Assembly: GCA_014155875.1 (NCBI GenBank)
Contig: JACEFZ010005575.1
Coordinates: forward strand, 169,001 to 233,000
Length of the DNA stretch: 64,000 nt
Direction: 5' to 3'
Source of the DNA: Cepaea nemoralis
Taxonomy: Eukaryota > Mollusca > Gastropoda > Stylommatophora > Helicidae
The translations under genes were made by a program, and so were the position numbers. A model generated the notes under the pieces. It ran no database searches. It worked only from the letters and a program-made list of their open reading frames with translations, and was not told the DNA's origin. Of this stretch, positions 63,653 to 64,000 are shown piece by piece; positions within the stretch are counted from its first letter, which is position 1, and each line of letters begins with the position of its first letter.

Positions 63653-64000
63653 CAGTTGGTGGGGATGTGTGGGGGATTGTGTGTGTGGGTGGGGAAAATG
63701 TTGTCGATGGAGATGTGGCTGGGGGAAGGGTGGTTTGAGGTGTGGCTGGGGAGAGGATGTGTGGGGTAGAATGTGGATGGGCGTGGGATGTGTGGGTTGG
63801 TGGGGGAATGTTTGTGGGTGGCGGGTGTGTTTTGGTTTGGGGGATCAGGTGAGGGCAGTGTGTGTGGGCGGGGGATGGGTCGGTTGGTGGGGTATGTATG
63901 TGTCCCTTGGTGTGTGTGTCGGTAGGTGGGGGTGTGTATGTGTCCCTTGGTGCGCATGTGTGTGGGTAGGTGGGGGTATTGTGTGGGTGGGGTGATGTAT
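63653..64000 (+). repeat. GT-rich degenerate minisatellite to the window edge
   Basis: Irregular GTGTGGGTGGGGGATGTGTG-type units; similar sequence flanks the purine tract at 12850-12930. Open frames on both strands (118 and 101 codons, poly-C/G/W or poly-T/H/P) are composition artefacts. Confidence 0.85.

Overview
This 64-kb window is eukaryotic, from an invertebrate animal. The case rests on phase-consistent split exons of a C2H2 zinc-finger gene, several tRNA-derived SINE families, APE-type LINEs, Merlin, Tigger/pogo and mariner DNA transposons, LTR retrotransposons and long micro- and minisatellites. A mollusc, perhaps a gastropod, is my best guess from the general style of the SINEs and zinc-finger gene; the sequence does not prove it. 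No prokaryotic operon, CRISPR array or rRNA is visible.

Layout. 1-5.0 kb: a decayed, minus-strand Ty3/Gypsy-type element with integrase remnants ahead of reverse transcriptase (RT), plus its tRNA-Leu primer site and probable 5' LTR. 5.0-5.9 kb: LINE scraps. 6.45-14.93 kb: apparently one giant Merlin DNA transposon (43-bp terminal inverted repeats, identical 8-bp target duplication AATATTAT, broken transposase at its right end), bloated by SINEs, a tRNA-Asp-like sequence and satellites. 15.1-17.3 kb: truncated LINEs and SINEs.

17.5-53.2 kb: a four-exon zinc-finger gene on the plus strand (exons near 17.5, 28.0, 40.0 and 51.25-53.16 kb, phases 0/0/1, about 709 residues, 18 fingers). Its three 10-12 kb introns are full of transposons: a three-level nest (Tigger containing an RTE-like LINE containing an I-like LINE), a 2.9-kb satellite of about 60-bp units, an open 1218-codon LINE dropped into a 21-bp minisatellite, and two head-to-tail I-like LINE copies sharing one target duplication.

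53.16-62.18 kb: a complete LTR retrotransposon (587/590-bp LTRs, TSD CTGTC, one 1.57-kilo-residue gag-pol ORF) with the order gag-PR-INT-RT-RNase H. This is the copia-like order known from the Gmr1-like branch of Ty3/Gypsy. It landed in the last zinc-finger exon, so the final ten codons and the stop now come from the LTR; decayed finger sequence resumes beyond it. 62.2-64 kb: dispersed repeats, a 51-bp inverted repeat enclosing a SINE, and GT-rich sequence.

Apart from the zinc-finger gene, nearly everything recognisable is mobile or repetitive DNA. In this text 'LINE-1', 'LINE-2' and 'SINE A-E' are local labels, not database names.
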